DNA of 64,000 bases from NCBI GenBank assembly GCA_963775295.1, contig CAVZIK010000006.1, positions 1,550,001 through 1,614,000 of the forward strand. Reading direction: 5' to 3'. Below, piece by piece: positions 34,162-42,343 of the stretch. Both the position numbers and the translations under genes were made by a program. The notes under the pieces were generated by a model, which saw only the letters and a program-made list of their open reading frames with translations, was not told the origin of the DNA and ran no database searches. This DNA comes from JAMDEO01 sp963775295. GTDB taxonomy: Bacteria; Actinomycetota; Thermoleophilia; RBG-16-64-13. Position 1 is the first letter of the stretch. Each line of letters starts with the position of its first letter.

Positions 34162-34746
34162 ATGAGCGCGAACCGGCAGTACTGCAAAGACGTCCCTGTG
34201 CTACTTGAGGTGGAGCCTATGGTTGACCACTTCCGAGAGCACGGGAAGCCGACCATAGATGCACTGAGCACCGCACTTGGCCGTGTCGGTCGAGACAACG
34301 GACCACAACTACTATTCAACTTGTGGGACGAGGGTTTGCTCACCCGTTGGACGTTGACACGCTTTGTCGGGGAAGTGTGGAAGGCTTGCGACCATCCTGA
34401 GGCTGAAGTCGCTGAGGAATTATGGCTTCTGGCCTTCGAGCAGGCTGGATACACGGTTGATGGGCGACGTGCGGAGTATCCGGATACGCCACTCATTCTT
34501 TACCGAGGGGCGTCCTTCGAGCGTCGCCTCGGGATGTCGTGGACTGATGATGTCAATGTCGCTCGTTGGTTCGCGAGCAAATGGAATGACGCAAAGGGAT
34601 ACCCAGGCATCGTCTGGACCGCGACTGTGGAATCCTGGCGACTTCTGGCACGCAACACGGACACCCCAGACGGCGAGCCAGAGTACATCATAGACACCTT
34701 TGGTCTCGCACTCGCTGAATACACGCCGGTCGAAGCAAGCTCTTAA
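34162..34746 (+). CDS. ADP-ribosyltransferase-like protein
   Basis: 194 residues (AAGGAG site). The C-terminal half has the order of R-S-E class ADP-ribosyltransferases: Arg in LILYRGASF, SWT in GMSWTDDVNVARWFAS, and an acidic EPEYII segment near the end. The N-terminal half (about 1-105) is helical and unassigned. It could modify host or phage targets using NAD. Cargo of the integrative element. Family call from motifs only. Confidence 0.65.
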   Translation: MSANRQYCKDVPVLLEVEPMVDHFREHGKPTIDALSTALGRVGRDNGPQLLFNLWDEGLLTRWTLTRFVGEVWKACDHPEAEVAEELWLLAFEQAGYTVDGRRAEYPDTPLILYRGASFERRLGMSWTDDVNVARWFASKWNDAKGYPGIVWTATVESWRLLARNTDTPDGEPEYIIDTFGLALAEYTPVEASS

Positions 34747-34810
34747 ACCAGCAAAAGACCGATACCGGTCTTCCGACAGTTGCGGCATGCGCGCCATCGC
34801 ATATCAACGT

Positions 34811-34848
34811 GGGGGACAGGTGCCACCTACTTACAGCGCCTGACCCCC
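34811..34848. repeat. Strong hairpin between convergent genes
   Basis: GGGGGACAGGTGC pairs with GCGCCTGACCCCC, two mismatches, 12-nt loop. A shorter 7-bp hairpin (AAGACCG/CGGTCTT) lies at 34755-34772. Probably transcription end points. The sequence also recalls REP-type palindromes, a comparison made from memory only. Confidence 0.45.
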
Positions 34849-34867
34849 AAAGAAATCCTCTGGCTCT

Positions 34868-35215
34868 CTACTGCTCGCTATTCCGCTGAGCTACCTCCAC
34901 CTTGGCTAGCTCGATGGCCTCCGCAATAGCGTCGGCGACATCTGGTAGCTCCGATATTCTGAGAGACATCGTTTTTTCGCCGACCGGTCTTAGTACCTCG
35001 TTGTCATCTTTCCTCCAGAGGGAAACGCTGACATACGGATGCCCTTCATAGGTCGTCCACGTGAAGAGTAGTTGCTCGTTGTCGCCACGACGGATGACCT
35101 TCAACGTCTTGCCCTTGCTGATGGGAGTTCTTGGCGCGCACATCGTACGCAGCTCGTCTGCCTGCTCAGTTAGTGATTTCTGGGACGGTGCTTCTTGAGT
35201 TGGACTCTTGCTCAT
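34868..35215 (-). CDS. Uncharacterised protein coupled to an XRE regulator
   Basis: 115 residues, ATGA overlap with the stop of the upstream XRE-type gene. Polar, with a beta-rich middle (LLFTWTTYEGHPYVSVSLWRK) and a helical C-terminus (ADAIAEAIELAKVEVAQ). The pairing with a small HTH gene resembles a toxin-antitoxin or regulator-effector pair, but no family is recognised. Confidence 0.6.
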   Translation of the reverse strand: MSKSPTQEAPSQKSLTEQADELRTMCAPRTPISKGKTLKVIRRGDNEQLLFTWTTYEGHPYVSVSLWRKDDNEVLRPVGEKTMSLRISELPDVADAIAEAIELAKVEVAQRNSEQ

Positions 35216-35451
35216 TGTTCTTCTCTTTCAGATTCGCTCACGATTCGCCAGCCAAAAGCGTCGACTTCCGCGAGCAGTTCTTGAGGGTCGCCCTTCCAGT
35301 CGAGGGCGTTAGCCAGCTTGGACAGCTGACCTGGGTACGGCTTCAACCTGCCGTTTTCGATTTGGCTCACGGTTGCTTGGCACAATTCCGCTTCACGAGC
35401 CAGCCGGGCTTGTGACCACCGGCGTTTGATGCGCTCTGACTTGAGTCTCAC
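35212..35451 (-). CDS. XRE-family helix-turn-helix regulator
   Basis: 79 residues from a GTG at 35449-35451 with AAGGAGG 6 nt upstream; the frame is open further but without a good start site. WSQARLAREAELCQATVSQIENGR is a canonical HTH_3, then PGQLSKLANALD. Likely represses its own operon with the coupled gene 34868-35215. Confidence 0.8.
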   Translation of the reverse strand: MRLKSERIKRRWSQARLAREAELCQATVSQIENGRLKPYPGQLSKLANALDWKGDPQELLAEVDAFGWRIVSESEREEQ

Positions 35452-35761
35452 AGCGGACCTCCTTGAGGGAGGGAATAGGAGTGGAGTTCGAGACTCCTTG
35501 ACGGCGAGGTAGTAGGTCTTACTGCCTCTCCACATGAATAGAGGATAGGCTTTCATCTTCGAATAGACTGTTCCGTAAGCGATAGCGCGCCAGCGGCTTT
35601 GACGACTCTGGCTGACCTATGTCTTGAGGACCAAACAGAGCCACCTCCCGTTGGTCTAGGTGCCGTCTGACGCGGGTGCTATGCTGAAAGTCGGCTGCGG
35701 GAGACTGAGCTTTGTTGTCTACCGGCCTGACTATCCGAGAGGAATCATCAGGAGGGAGACC

Positions 35762-37006
35762 ATGAAGCACAGTGCCCATGAAACCTATGAACCTAGGCGC
35801 AAGAGCAGCGTCTTCTTGTGTTTGACCGCAGCGATAGTGGCTCTGAGCATCGCCGTTTGGTTGTCCGGGTGCGGAAACGGACAAGGAGTTTCATCGGCCA
35901 CGTCTCAGTTGCCAGCTTCAGCCACAACGGTCATGGCGGGGGACACGTCCACATCGCTCTCTGATATCAGGTCTGTTGTCTCGTCTGTGTCCACAGATTC
36001 GAGCGACGCACAGTCAAGTGCCCTCTCCGATACGGCAGCTGCGAGAGTCCTCAAGGATGGCTCCCAGATTGCCATAGTTGCCGGGGATATTGGGTCCGAG
36101 TCGTTGAGAGACATATACCTTCTCCGTGCTGGAGGGGTCCAGAAGCTAACAGACTCGGGCGACAACTACTCCCCGACGTGGTCCCCTGATGGCAAAGCAG
36201 TCGCATACGTCCATGAGGGTGACTCTGGCCCCCGCCTGTGGGCGGCGGCACCGGGGGGCGGCTTGGACCTCACGGGTGGTACCAGCGCAGCGGTAATTAG
36301 TTCGCCACATTGGTCGCCCAACGGCGCGGCTATCGTCTTCGAGGCTTATGATGGCGGGCACGCCAATCTTGTCGCGTCCAAAGCGGACGGGACTGGTACC
36401 AGCAGCCTCCTGTCAATTATCGGCGGCGAAATATCCCCGACCTATTCACCAGACAGCTCGTCTATAGCTTTCGTCTCTGATTCCAAGGCCCTGTCTCTGA
36501 TTTCGACCGATGGGACCAATCTGCGGCGTTTGATTGAGAACATAAGCATTAGTGACTTCGAGTGGTCGCCTGATGGGTCAAAGATTGCCTACATCTCTGG
36601 GGACCAGAACACCTTAAACGTCGTGAGTGCGGACGGTACGCCAATCATGGTTCTCAGGACCGACATACGACAACCTATGGGATTCAGCAACCCACACTGG
36701 TCTCCGGATGGGTTCTTTGTACTTCTGGAGACCCCCTTCGGTGATATCTACGTCGCAGACCTTCACGCCCAGGTGATTCGTTGCCTGTTGGACGGATATC
36801 TCGCTGGCGACAACGGGTCCCCAGTCTGGTCGCCAGATGGCTCCAAGATTGCCTTCTGCTCAGTAACTGGGGGGAAAGACACCCCGGAGAAGTTTTATCA
36901 TGCGGTCTATGTGATGAACGCTGACGGCTCAGACCCAGAGGTGATGTGCGAGTTCGAGTCCGCTGGGGCACGCGAGATTGCATGGAGTTCCCCGGCGGCT
37001 AAATGA
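35762..37006 (+). CDS. TolB/PD40 beta-propeller lipoprotein
   Basis: 414 residues from the ATG at 35762 (AGGAGGGAG site). The signal segment ends in a lipobox (WLSGC), followed by a Ser/Thr tether. The rest is a run of PD40-type blades, each with a form of SPDG or SPNG (WSPDGKAVAYV, WSPNGAAIVF, YSPDSSSIAFV, WSPDGSKIAYI and others). It is exported and surface-anchored; binding partner unknown. Last-but-one gene of the element. Confidence 0.85.
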   Translation: MKHSAHETYEPRRKSSVFLCLTAAIVALSIAVWLSGCGNGQGVSSATSQLPASATTVMAGDTSTSLSDIRSVVSSVSTDSSDAQSSALSDTAAARVLKDGSQIAIVAGDIGSESLRDIYLLRAGGVQKLTDSGDNYSPTWSPDGKAVAYVHEGDSGPRLWAAAPGGGLDLTGGTSAAVISSPHWSPNGAAIVFEAYDGGHANLVASKADGTGTSSLLSIIGGEISPTYSPDSSSIAFVSDSKALSLISTDGTNLRRLIENISISDFEWSPDGSKIAYISGDQNTLNVVSADGTPIMVLRTDIRQPMGFSNPHWSPDGFFVLLETPFGDIYVADLHAQVIRCLLDGYLAGDNGSPVWSPDGSKIAFCSVTGGKDTPEKFYHAVYVMNADGSDPEVMCEFESAGAREIAWSSPAAK

Positions 37007-37034
37007 CACTGGGCAGGAGATTGGAGGCATCCGC

Positions 37035-37937
37035 GTGAGAAAGAAATGGCCGTTCATTGTGGGTGGGATAGTTGTCGGTCTTGTGGTCATCGTGGCCGTC
37101 GTTCTCATCGTGGTGTACATGACTCTCAGGGCAGTCGACCAAGGCGCAAGAGAAGCCTATCTGCAGGGCTATGAAGAAACATATGACCGGATGGAACAGG
37201 TTGCGCCGGACGGAACTCGGTACGTCTACTACTTGGACACTTTCTCGGGCAATAAGTACCTCAAGGATAAGGACGGCGAGTACGTTCAAGTGCCCGATTA
37301 TTATCCTGACACGACCACCACTACCGGCATCGAGACGCCGCCTGGGCTGCCCGGAGCATTGGTGACCGGGACGAGTGATGGTGTGACACAGAGCGTGACA
37401 ACAATTGGCCCAGATTCAGTCGCAACGTCACCTTCTTCTACGGTGGAGGGCAAGCAGTCCATCGAACATGGCACCGCAAAGCCTGGTGACCTCGACATCG
37501 ACCTTTTTTATCAGCATTACCCCAGCACCTATAGTCCCCTATATCGCAGTCAGGACCTTGAAGCCAAAGACCCTTCTGTCTATGTGATTGCCCCCCTTGG
37601 GAACGTTTCCGAGGACAGTGAGATTGACACGGGACACGGCGCAATCTGGGATGGATTGATAGTCACCCTCAGCGACATGGGGTACGACATGAACCTTGTC
37701 GTAATCTCCCAAGATGGACTGTCAGCGGACATGCTCGCCATCGAATCCCAGCTCCAAAACGCGGACTACCTCCGCTTTTTGGCCAACTCCGGTCCAGCGG
37801 GGGAGCAAGAATACACCGGGGACCCCCGGTTCAACGGCGTGTACACCAAGATATTGACGCTGGCTCAGTTCCTGAAACAAGTGCAGATTGCGGATTTGAC
37901 CACCAATGAGTACACCAAGTTCGTGGGTGACTGGTGA
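37035..37937 (+). CDS. Membrane-anchored extracellular protein
   Basis: 300 residues from a GTG at 37035 with GGAGG 7 nt upstream. One N-terminal membrane helix (FIVGGIVVGLVVIVAVVLIVVYM), a Thr-rich linker (about residues 90-145), and a C-terminal domain of unknown type (YVIAPLGNVSEDSEIDTGHG). It starts 28 bp after the propeller lipoprotein gene and probably acts with it on the cell surface. Confidence 0.7.
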   Translation: MRKKWPFIVGGIVVGLVVIVAVVLIVVYMTLRAVDQGAREAYLQGYEETYDRMEQVAPDGTRYVYYLDTFSGNKYLKDKDGEYVQVPDYYPDTTTTTGIETPPGLPGALVTGTSDGVTQSVTTIGPDSVATSPSSTVEGKQSIEHGTAKPGDLDIDLFYQHYPSTYSPLYRSQDLEAKDPSVYVIAPLGNVSEDSEIDTGHGAIWDGLIVTLSDMGYDMNLVVISQDGLSADMLAIESQLQNADYLRFLANSGPAGEQEYTGDPRFNGVYTKILTLAQFLKQVQIADLTTNEYTKFVGDW

Positions 37938-38165
37938 GCCGGATTTGCGCGTCGGGTGGGATGCCCGTCGCGCTAGGTCTGCTCTGCAAACATTCTGCAA
38001 ACGGGGTAGACATGAGGCCCTGTGAACAGCAAGGGCTAGGCGGTATAAGTGCTTCCGCCCTGAGCGTTCTGGCTTCAATCTACGACTGGGTTTGCAGTGG
38101 CTAGAGATGACTCGTGATGACTGGGCATGACCTGAGCAGTCTGGTGGCCGAAGGCCCCAAAAGTA

Positions 38166-38213
38166 GGCTCATAACCCGAAGGTCGCAGGTTCAAATCCTG
38201 CCCCCGCTACCAT
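38166..38213 (+). repeat. attR, displaced 3' end of tRNA-fMet
   Basis: Perfect 48-bp copy of 21947-21994. It contains no 5' half, so it is not a tRNA gene. Confidence 0.92.
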
Positions 38214-38217
38214 CATG

Positions 38218-38243
38218 AAAAGGTCCGGTTTTCCGGGCCTTTT
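38218..38243 (+). terminator. Original tRNA-fMet terminator
   Basis: AAAGGTCCGG / CCGGGCCTTTT stem with a TTT loop, followed by TTTTCGC. Similar in form, with the same TTTTCGCTTTC tail, to the element-borne one at 21998-22021. Confidence 0.75.
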
Positions 38244-38440
38244 CGCTTTCCTAGGGGTCGTTGTGGAGGCCTTCTTTCGGGCCCATTTTGACCCCTTACC
38301 CCTGAACTTGACCCCTGACAAGATATTATCCAGTGATATTCAGTGGACGCAGTGGACAAATGACCGGGCAGAAAGGGGAGAGGTCTGCTTTCACGGATGG
38401 TGTCTGCAAATCTGATTGGGCCTGCACAACAAGCCTGCAG

Positions 38441-38513
38441 GGAGAGGTGGTCGAGCTCGCTTTGTGGGCGGTCTCGAAAACCGCTGTGCCGTGCAAACGG
38501 TATCGGGGGTTCG
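38441..38513 (+). pseudogene. Truncated tRNA-Ser (CGA)
   Basis: The 5' acceptor strand GGAGAGG, D arm, anticodon arm (GCGGT CTCGAAA ACCGC, anticodon CGA) and the long variable arm (TGCCGT/ACGGTA) are intact. The sequence then breaks after GGGGGTTCG in the T arm. The 3' T-stem strand and the CCTCTCC acceptor strand are missing. Probably a scar of an earlier integration or deletion. Confidence 0.7.
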
Positions 38514-38524
38514 TGCCAGCAAAT

Positions 38525-38946
38525 TCGGTTGTCGGCATCGACGCGGCATGGACCAACCGTCACCTTCCGGCGTGGCGTTGGTCGAGCAACAGGCCTACGG
38601 CTGGCGATGCGTGCGGGCCGCGCCTAGCTTTAATGCCTTCCTCGCAACTGGTCCGGTGGACTGGTCCGCCGTTTGGCCGCGACCTCACGAGATGAAGAGC
38701 GCGCGTCAATTGAATCGGCGGTGAGCTTCCACGGGTTGTGAACGGCCCAGGATCGTCGTGGTCGACACGCCATTGGCGCTCACCGCCATCACCGGGCGCC
38801 TTTGCCAGTCTCAAACGCTCCGAGGATGCGCTGGATGGGCTCGTGTGCTCATGGTCGGGCATATGTATCAGGGAAGGAAGGGCCATCACCACAGTGATCT
38901 GGGGGCCGCCATTTGGGTGCCACTGTCTATGCGCACGGCGCCCTGA
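38525..38946 (+). pseudogene. Decayed DUF429-family gene
   Basis: Pieces in three frames follow the family order: VVGIDAAWT (38528 on), GVALVEQQAYGWRCV and FLATGPVDW in a shifted frame, VVDTPLALTAITGR, then EDALDGLVCSWSGICIREGRAI and DLGAAIWVP. The middle third is shortened. DUF429 proteins have an RNase H-like fold. Several frameshifts and the shortening make it non-functional. Confidence 0.65.
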
Positions 38947-38980
38947 ACCGCGTGGGCGACGCTATCCCGAAGCTCGTCCA

Positions 38981-39436
38981 TCATCTCGGCATGTTGCCGG
39001 CCATATCCATGATCGCCTGCCGAGCCAACTCGTCGCAGCGTTCGTTGTGCTCGTCACCGGCATGGCCCTTGACCTTCTTCATGGTGACCCGGTTCCTGCC
39101 GGTCAAATCGAGGAGTTCCATCCACAGGTCCTGGTTGGCAACGGCCTCCTTCTTGCTGTTCTTCCAGCCGTTCGTTTGCCACTTGTCCAGCCACTTCTGC
39201 CGAAACGCATTCACCAGATAGGCGCTGTCGGAGAAGACTTCGACCTCCCAATCGGTCACCTTCAAGGCCTTGAGTGCTCCGATCACCGCCATGAGTTCCA
39301 TGCGCTGATTGGTGGTATGAGCCTCGCCACCGGATAATTCCTTCACGTGGTCGCCCGAAAACAGCACGGCTCCCCAGCCACCGGGACCGGGATTCCCGGA
39401 ACAAGCTCCATCGGTGTAGATGACGATCCTCTTCAT
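38981..39436 (-). CDS. rnhA: Ribonuclease HI
   Basis: 151 residues from the ATG at 39434-39436 (AAGGAG site). Catalytic residues are in the usual places: Asp in IYTDGACSGNPGPGGWG, Glu in QRMELMAVI, Asp in VFSDSAYLV, and the C-terminal HAGDEHNERCDELA. It degrades RNA in RNA-DNA hybrids. Chromosomal gene between the two mobile elements. Confidence 0.95.
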   Translation of the reverse strand: MKRIVIYTDGACSGNPGPGGWGAVLFSGDHVKELSGGEAHTTNQRMELMAVIGALKALKVTDWEVEVFSDSAYLVNAFRQKWLDKWQTNGWKNSKKEAVANQDLWMELLDLTGRNRVTMKKVKGHAGDEHNERCDELARQAIMDMAGNMPR

Positions 39437-39581
39437 TTGACTCTCCTTGGTGTGGCGCGAGCAGCCGTGGAGTCCCTCGGGCTCCGTCGCGTCGCTTATG
39501 GCCCAAGGGTACCGGATACTATCGCTGCGATGGCTGCTATCGCCGCGTGATTGGAGGGAGTGACCGTGAAGAAACAAGGAC

Positions 39582-39710
39582 ATGGATCAGCTCATTATCC
39601 GCCTGACGAACTCGTTGGAGGCTGCGCACGAGGCTCAACCGGGCTTGCTTGAGCTTATCCTTCGGCTGGTGGGCAGCGCCGGAGCGAGACCCGGCGCACG
39701 CGATGACTAA
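39582..39710 (+). CDS. Possible small protein
   Basis: 42 codons (MDQLIIRLTN start), amphipathic helix composition with LLELILRLVG; AAGGAC upstream. A second short frame (39566 on, GTG) has a better ribosome site. Either could be the broken end of a chromosomal gene cut by the second element. The rest of 39437-39898 shows no gene. Confidence 0.3.
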   Translation: MDQLIIRLTNSLEAAHEAQPGLLELILRLVGSAGARPGARDD

Positions 39711-39794
39711 CCGCGATTGGGGTCAGCCGTGGCACATTCCTCGCCCAACTCCGCTGCGGAGCATCCCAGCCGACCGGCAGATAGTGCAAGAATT

Positions 39795-39818
39795 AATGCA
39801 TATAGTTATATTTGCATT
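39795..39818. repeat. AT-rich inverted repeat beside the second integrase
   Basis: AATGCATATA and TATTTGCATT form 10-bp arms with one mismatch around GTTA, in a short AT-rich island 80 bp from the integrase 3' end. This is the position where the attachment site of the second element is expected. Confidence 0.4.
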
Positions 39819-39898
39819 ATATGATGCCGTTACTAACTAGGATGATCTCAGGCGTGCGGGCGCCCATTTGGCGGGTGGGGGTCCCCTCCCCCCTCCCT

Positions 39899-41080
39899 CT
39901 AGTCCTCGGTACCGGTCCCGGGTTCGACTTCCTTGGCCGTCTGCGGGTCCCTCGGAGCGAGCAAGCTATTCATCCTGTCAGCCGCATCGCGTCGGAGGGC
40001 CGGAATGACGTGCGAGTAAATTCCCAAAGTGGTGGACACATGGCTATGACCGAGGATCTCTTGAACCACCCTGGCGGCTACGCCCTGGGCCAACAGCAGG
40101 CTGGCGCACGCGTGTCGCAAGTCGTGGAATCTTTGCGGTCGCAGCCCTGCCTTGGCAACGATCCTCTTGAAATAGTGGGTCACGTTGTCAGGATCAAGCG
40201 GAGTGCCGATCGAGGTGGTGAAGACATGACCGCTATCTTGCCATTGCTTCCCAGCTAGCATTCGTTCCTCGAGTTGCCGCTTACGATGATTGCGCAAGGC
40301 GGTAACAGCAAACTCCGGAAGGGCGATGGTCCTTCGGCCACGAACGGTCTTGGGCTCCACTAACTTAAGGCCACCTTGTTGCCGTTGTAGGGCGTGCCGA
40401 ATGGTGAGGAAACCATCGTCCAGGTTGACGTCGGGCCATTGCAGGCCAAGGGCTTCGCCTCGACGCAGGCCCAACGCCAAGACCACGGAGTACAAGGCTT
40501 CCAGCCGGTCTCCCTTGATAGCCTCCAGGAATTTGACGGCTTCCTCCGGATTGAAGGGCTCGATTTCCTTGACGACGCCCCTAGGCGGACTAACGAGGGT
40601 GGCCACGTTGCGCTGCAGGTCTCCCCAACGGACGGCTTGGTTAAGCGCGCTTCGTAGCACACCTTGGATGTTCTGAACGCTCTTGGGTGAAAGCCCCGAG
40701 GCGTGGAGGTCGTTGAGCATGCCCTGCACATCCTGGGGTGTGAGCTTGGCCAGACGGATGCGCCCTATCCTCGGCAGGATATGATCCTTGATGACCTGGG
40801 TGCTGCGCGTATATGTCGACGGACGGACCCGCTGCTTGTGGCACTCCTTGAGCCACCTGTTAAGGAAGTAGGTGACCGTCTGTTTCTCGTTTGCTGGCGG
40901 GACCCCTTGCTGGAGGTCGCGCAAAGCCTTCGTGAGCTTCTGCTGCGCCTCCAGCCTGGTGGTTCCGTAAAATGACCGGCGCTGTTGCCGACCGTCGGGG
41001 CCATAGCCCAGGGTCAACCGAGCCTCCCAACGCTTGCCGCGTTGGCGGATCGTGCCCTCGTTATGACCTCGTCTTGACAT
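39899..41080 (-). CDS. Tyrosine recombinase (integrase) of the second element
   Basis: 393 residues. Arm-binding start (EGTIRQRGKRWEARLTLGYGPDG), core-binding SAM domain, and catalytic residues R in LGLRRGEALGL, HxxR in HDLRHACASL, HxxxT near LGHSHVSTTL, and Tyr in GIYSHVIP. Related only distantly to the integrase at 22083-23339. Its 3' end faces the presumed attachment site. Confidence 0.95.
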   Translation of the reverse strand: MSRRGHNEGTIRQRGKRWEARLTLGYGPDGRQQRRSFYGTTRLEAQQKLTKALRDLQQGVPPANEKQTVTYFLNRWLKECHKQRVRPSTYTRSTQVIKDHILPRIGRIRLAKLTPQDVQGMLNDLHASGLSPKSVQNIQGVLRSALNQAVRWGDLQRNVATLVSPPRGVVKEIEPFNPEEAVKFLEAIKGDRLEALYSVVLALGLRRGEALGLQWPDVNLDDGFLTIRHALQRQQGGLKLVEPKTVRGRRTIALPEFAVTALRNHRKRQLEERMLAGKQWQDSGHVFTTSIGTPLDPDNVTHYFKRIVAKAGLRPQRFHDLRHACASLLLAQGVAARVVQEILGHSHVSTTLGIYSHVIPALRRDAADRMNSLLAPRDPQTAKEVEPGTGTED

Positions 41081-41139
41081 CAGTGCGCCTAAGTCCTTGA
41101 TCTATCGGTAGGTTAATGTTCGCTTACTAATAATCGCGT

Positions 41140-41331
41140 CTACTCGGCAGGATTACTTCTTCTTGCTTCAAGTCGTGCCATTGCAGCGTCGTACTGGCGG
41201 TCATGCCACGAGCCGATGACGAGTTCCGGATGGTCTTCCCACCAGAGGTCCTCCCGCAGCTGGTTCAGATCTTCCCAGTCCTCTTCGCAGGGGGGAGGGG
41301 GGTACCCTCGGCGGTTTCGACGCGCCCGCAC
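41140..41331 (-). CDS. Small uncharacterised protein
   Basis: 63 residues rich in Glu, Asp and Trp (EEDWEDLNQLREDLWWEDHPE) followed by SWHDRQYDAAMARLEARR. The frame overlaps the end of the upstream CHC2-type gene by 67 bp; a later start is possible. Not recognised. Confidence 0.45.
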   Translation of the reverse strand: MRARRNRRGYPPPPCEEDWEDLNQLREDLWWEDHPELVIGSWHDRQYDAAMARLEARRSNPAE

Positions 41332-42008
41332 GCCTGAGGTTCATCTGTGGCGTCTTGGCCCAAGATTTCCCCGGTCTCCGGGTCCACCGCCATAGGGTCA
41401 TTGGTCGTGATCTGGTCCATGGAAGTCTCCTTGTTTTCGATGTAGGCCTTCAGTTCATCAACGGTTGGGAAAAGCGTGCCGTCGGCGGGGATGGATTCTT
41501 CCGGCACGAGCCTGCGGTCCTTGCCCTGCGGAGCAATGTTCTCGATATATCTGAGCGCTAGGGCCTCCTTCGCCCGGCGGTCAACCATGGAGCGGTCGAG
41601 TTCTATCTTGAGGCGGGCGAAACGCTGGTGGCCGCGGCCACCAGCACGGGCGAAAAAGATGTCATTCGGATCCCAGGCGGAATCTTGGGGCGCTTTGCGC
41701 TGGCGTCTCATGAACCTGGCGACCTCGGTAACGGCCTCTGCAAGAGACGCGCTGGCGAGGGCCATCACGAGTTCGACGACCCCGCCCGCAACGCGACAGT
41801 GATCGCAATGAAACGAATTGGAGTTCTCGTCAAGGACGAACAGGCCGAATCGGTCGTCGTGCAGTGGAATCATGCAGTTGTAGTAGAGGAGGCTGTTATC
41901 GTCGTCCGCCCCCACCGGGCCATGACCCCGAGCTTCAAGGTAGTCGAACAGCCTAAACTGCCGGTTCAGGTTTTCTATGTAGCGCGGTATCGCCATTTCG
42001 TTAGACAT
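41265..42008 (-). CDS. CHC2-type zinc-finger protein, primase-like N-terminus
   Basis: 247 residues. Residues about 45-75 hold the primase-type zinc pattern: YYNCMIPLHDDR, then NSFHCDHCRVAGGVVELV (C-x4-H ... C-x2-C). No catalytic TOPRIM or AEP motifs follow, so it is the DNA-template-reading module without the polymerase, or works with the DUF3987 protein of the element. The C-terminus is Pro/Thr-rich and disordered. Confidence 0.7.
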   Translation of the reverse strand: MSNEMAIPRYIENLNRQFRLFDYLEARGHGPVGADDDNSLLYYNCMIPLHDDRFGLFVLDENSNSFHCDHCRVAGGVVELVMALASASLAEAVTEVARFMRRQRKAPQDSAWDPNDIFFARAGGRGHQRFARLKIELDRSMVDRRAKEALALRYIENIAPQGKDRRLVPEESIPADGTLFPTVDELKAYIENKETSMDQITTNDPMAVDPETGEILGQDATDEPQACGRVETAEGTPLPPAKRTGKI

Positions 42009-42056
42009 AGGACTTGCTCACTTTCAGTAGTGTCTCTTCTCGATCTGGTATGCGGG

Positions 42057-42284
42057 CTATGCCGCGTTGTCCTCGATCCACTTGTTCAAGGCTGCAAGTG
42101 GCACCCTCACCGCTCTTCCGAACCGGACGCTCGGCCATGTGCCGCTGGCGACCAGTCCGTAGGCCAGGCTCCTGCTGATCCCGCACATTTCCGCGGCCTC
42201 GGTAACCCGAACCAGCAATCTGGGCTCCGCCGCTTGTCGCGGTGTTCTCTCGGAGCTTGCGACGTGTTCTCTTGAATCTTTCAT
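42057..42284 (-). CDS. AlpA/excisionase-like helix-turn-helix protein
   Basis: 75 residues from the ATG at 42282-42284 (GGGGAGG site). RVTEAAEMCGISRSLAYGLVASGTWPSVRFGRAVRVP is a MerR-like HTH_17 as found in AlpA or Xis proteins. It is the first gene of the leftward operon leading to the integrase and probably controls excision. Confidence 0.8.
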   Translation of the reverse strand: MKDSREHVASSERTPRQAAEPRLLVRVTEAAEMCGISRSLAYGLVASGTWPSVRFGRAVRVPLAALNKWIEDNAA

Positions 42285-42343
42285 TTCACCTCCCCTTGAA
42301 AATCCGTTCATGCCGTTGCATTATTAAGATTCCCTAAAGCAAA

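Noticed and set aside
38166..38213. Second tRNA-fMet gene
   Set aside because: Only the 3' half is present; it is the attR copy.
38738..39337. Plus-strand frame of 199 codons
   Set aside because: The second part is antisense to rnhA. The first part is a piece of the decayed DUF429 gene.
39911..39930. CCCGGGTTCGAC resembling a tRNA T arm near the second integrase
   Set aside because: It is inside the integrase coding end and the surrounding bases do not fold as a tRNA.
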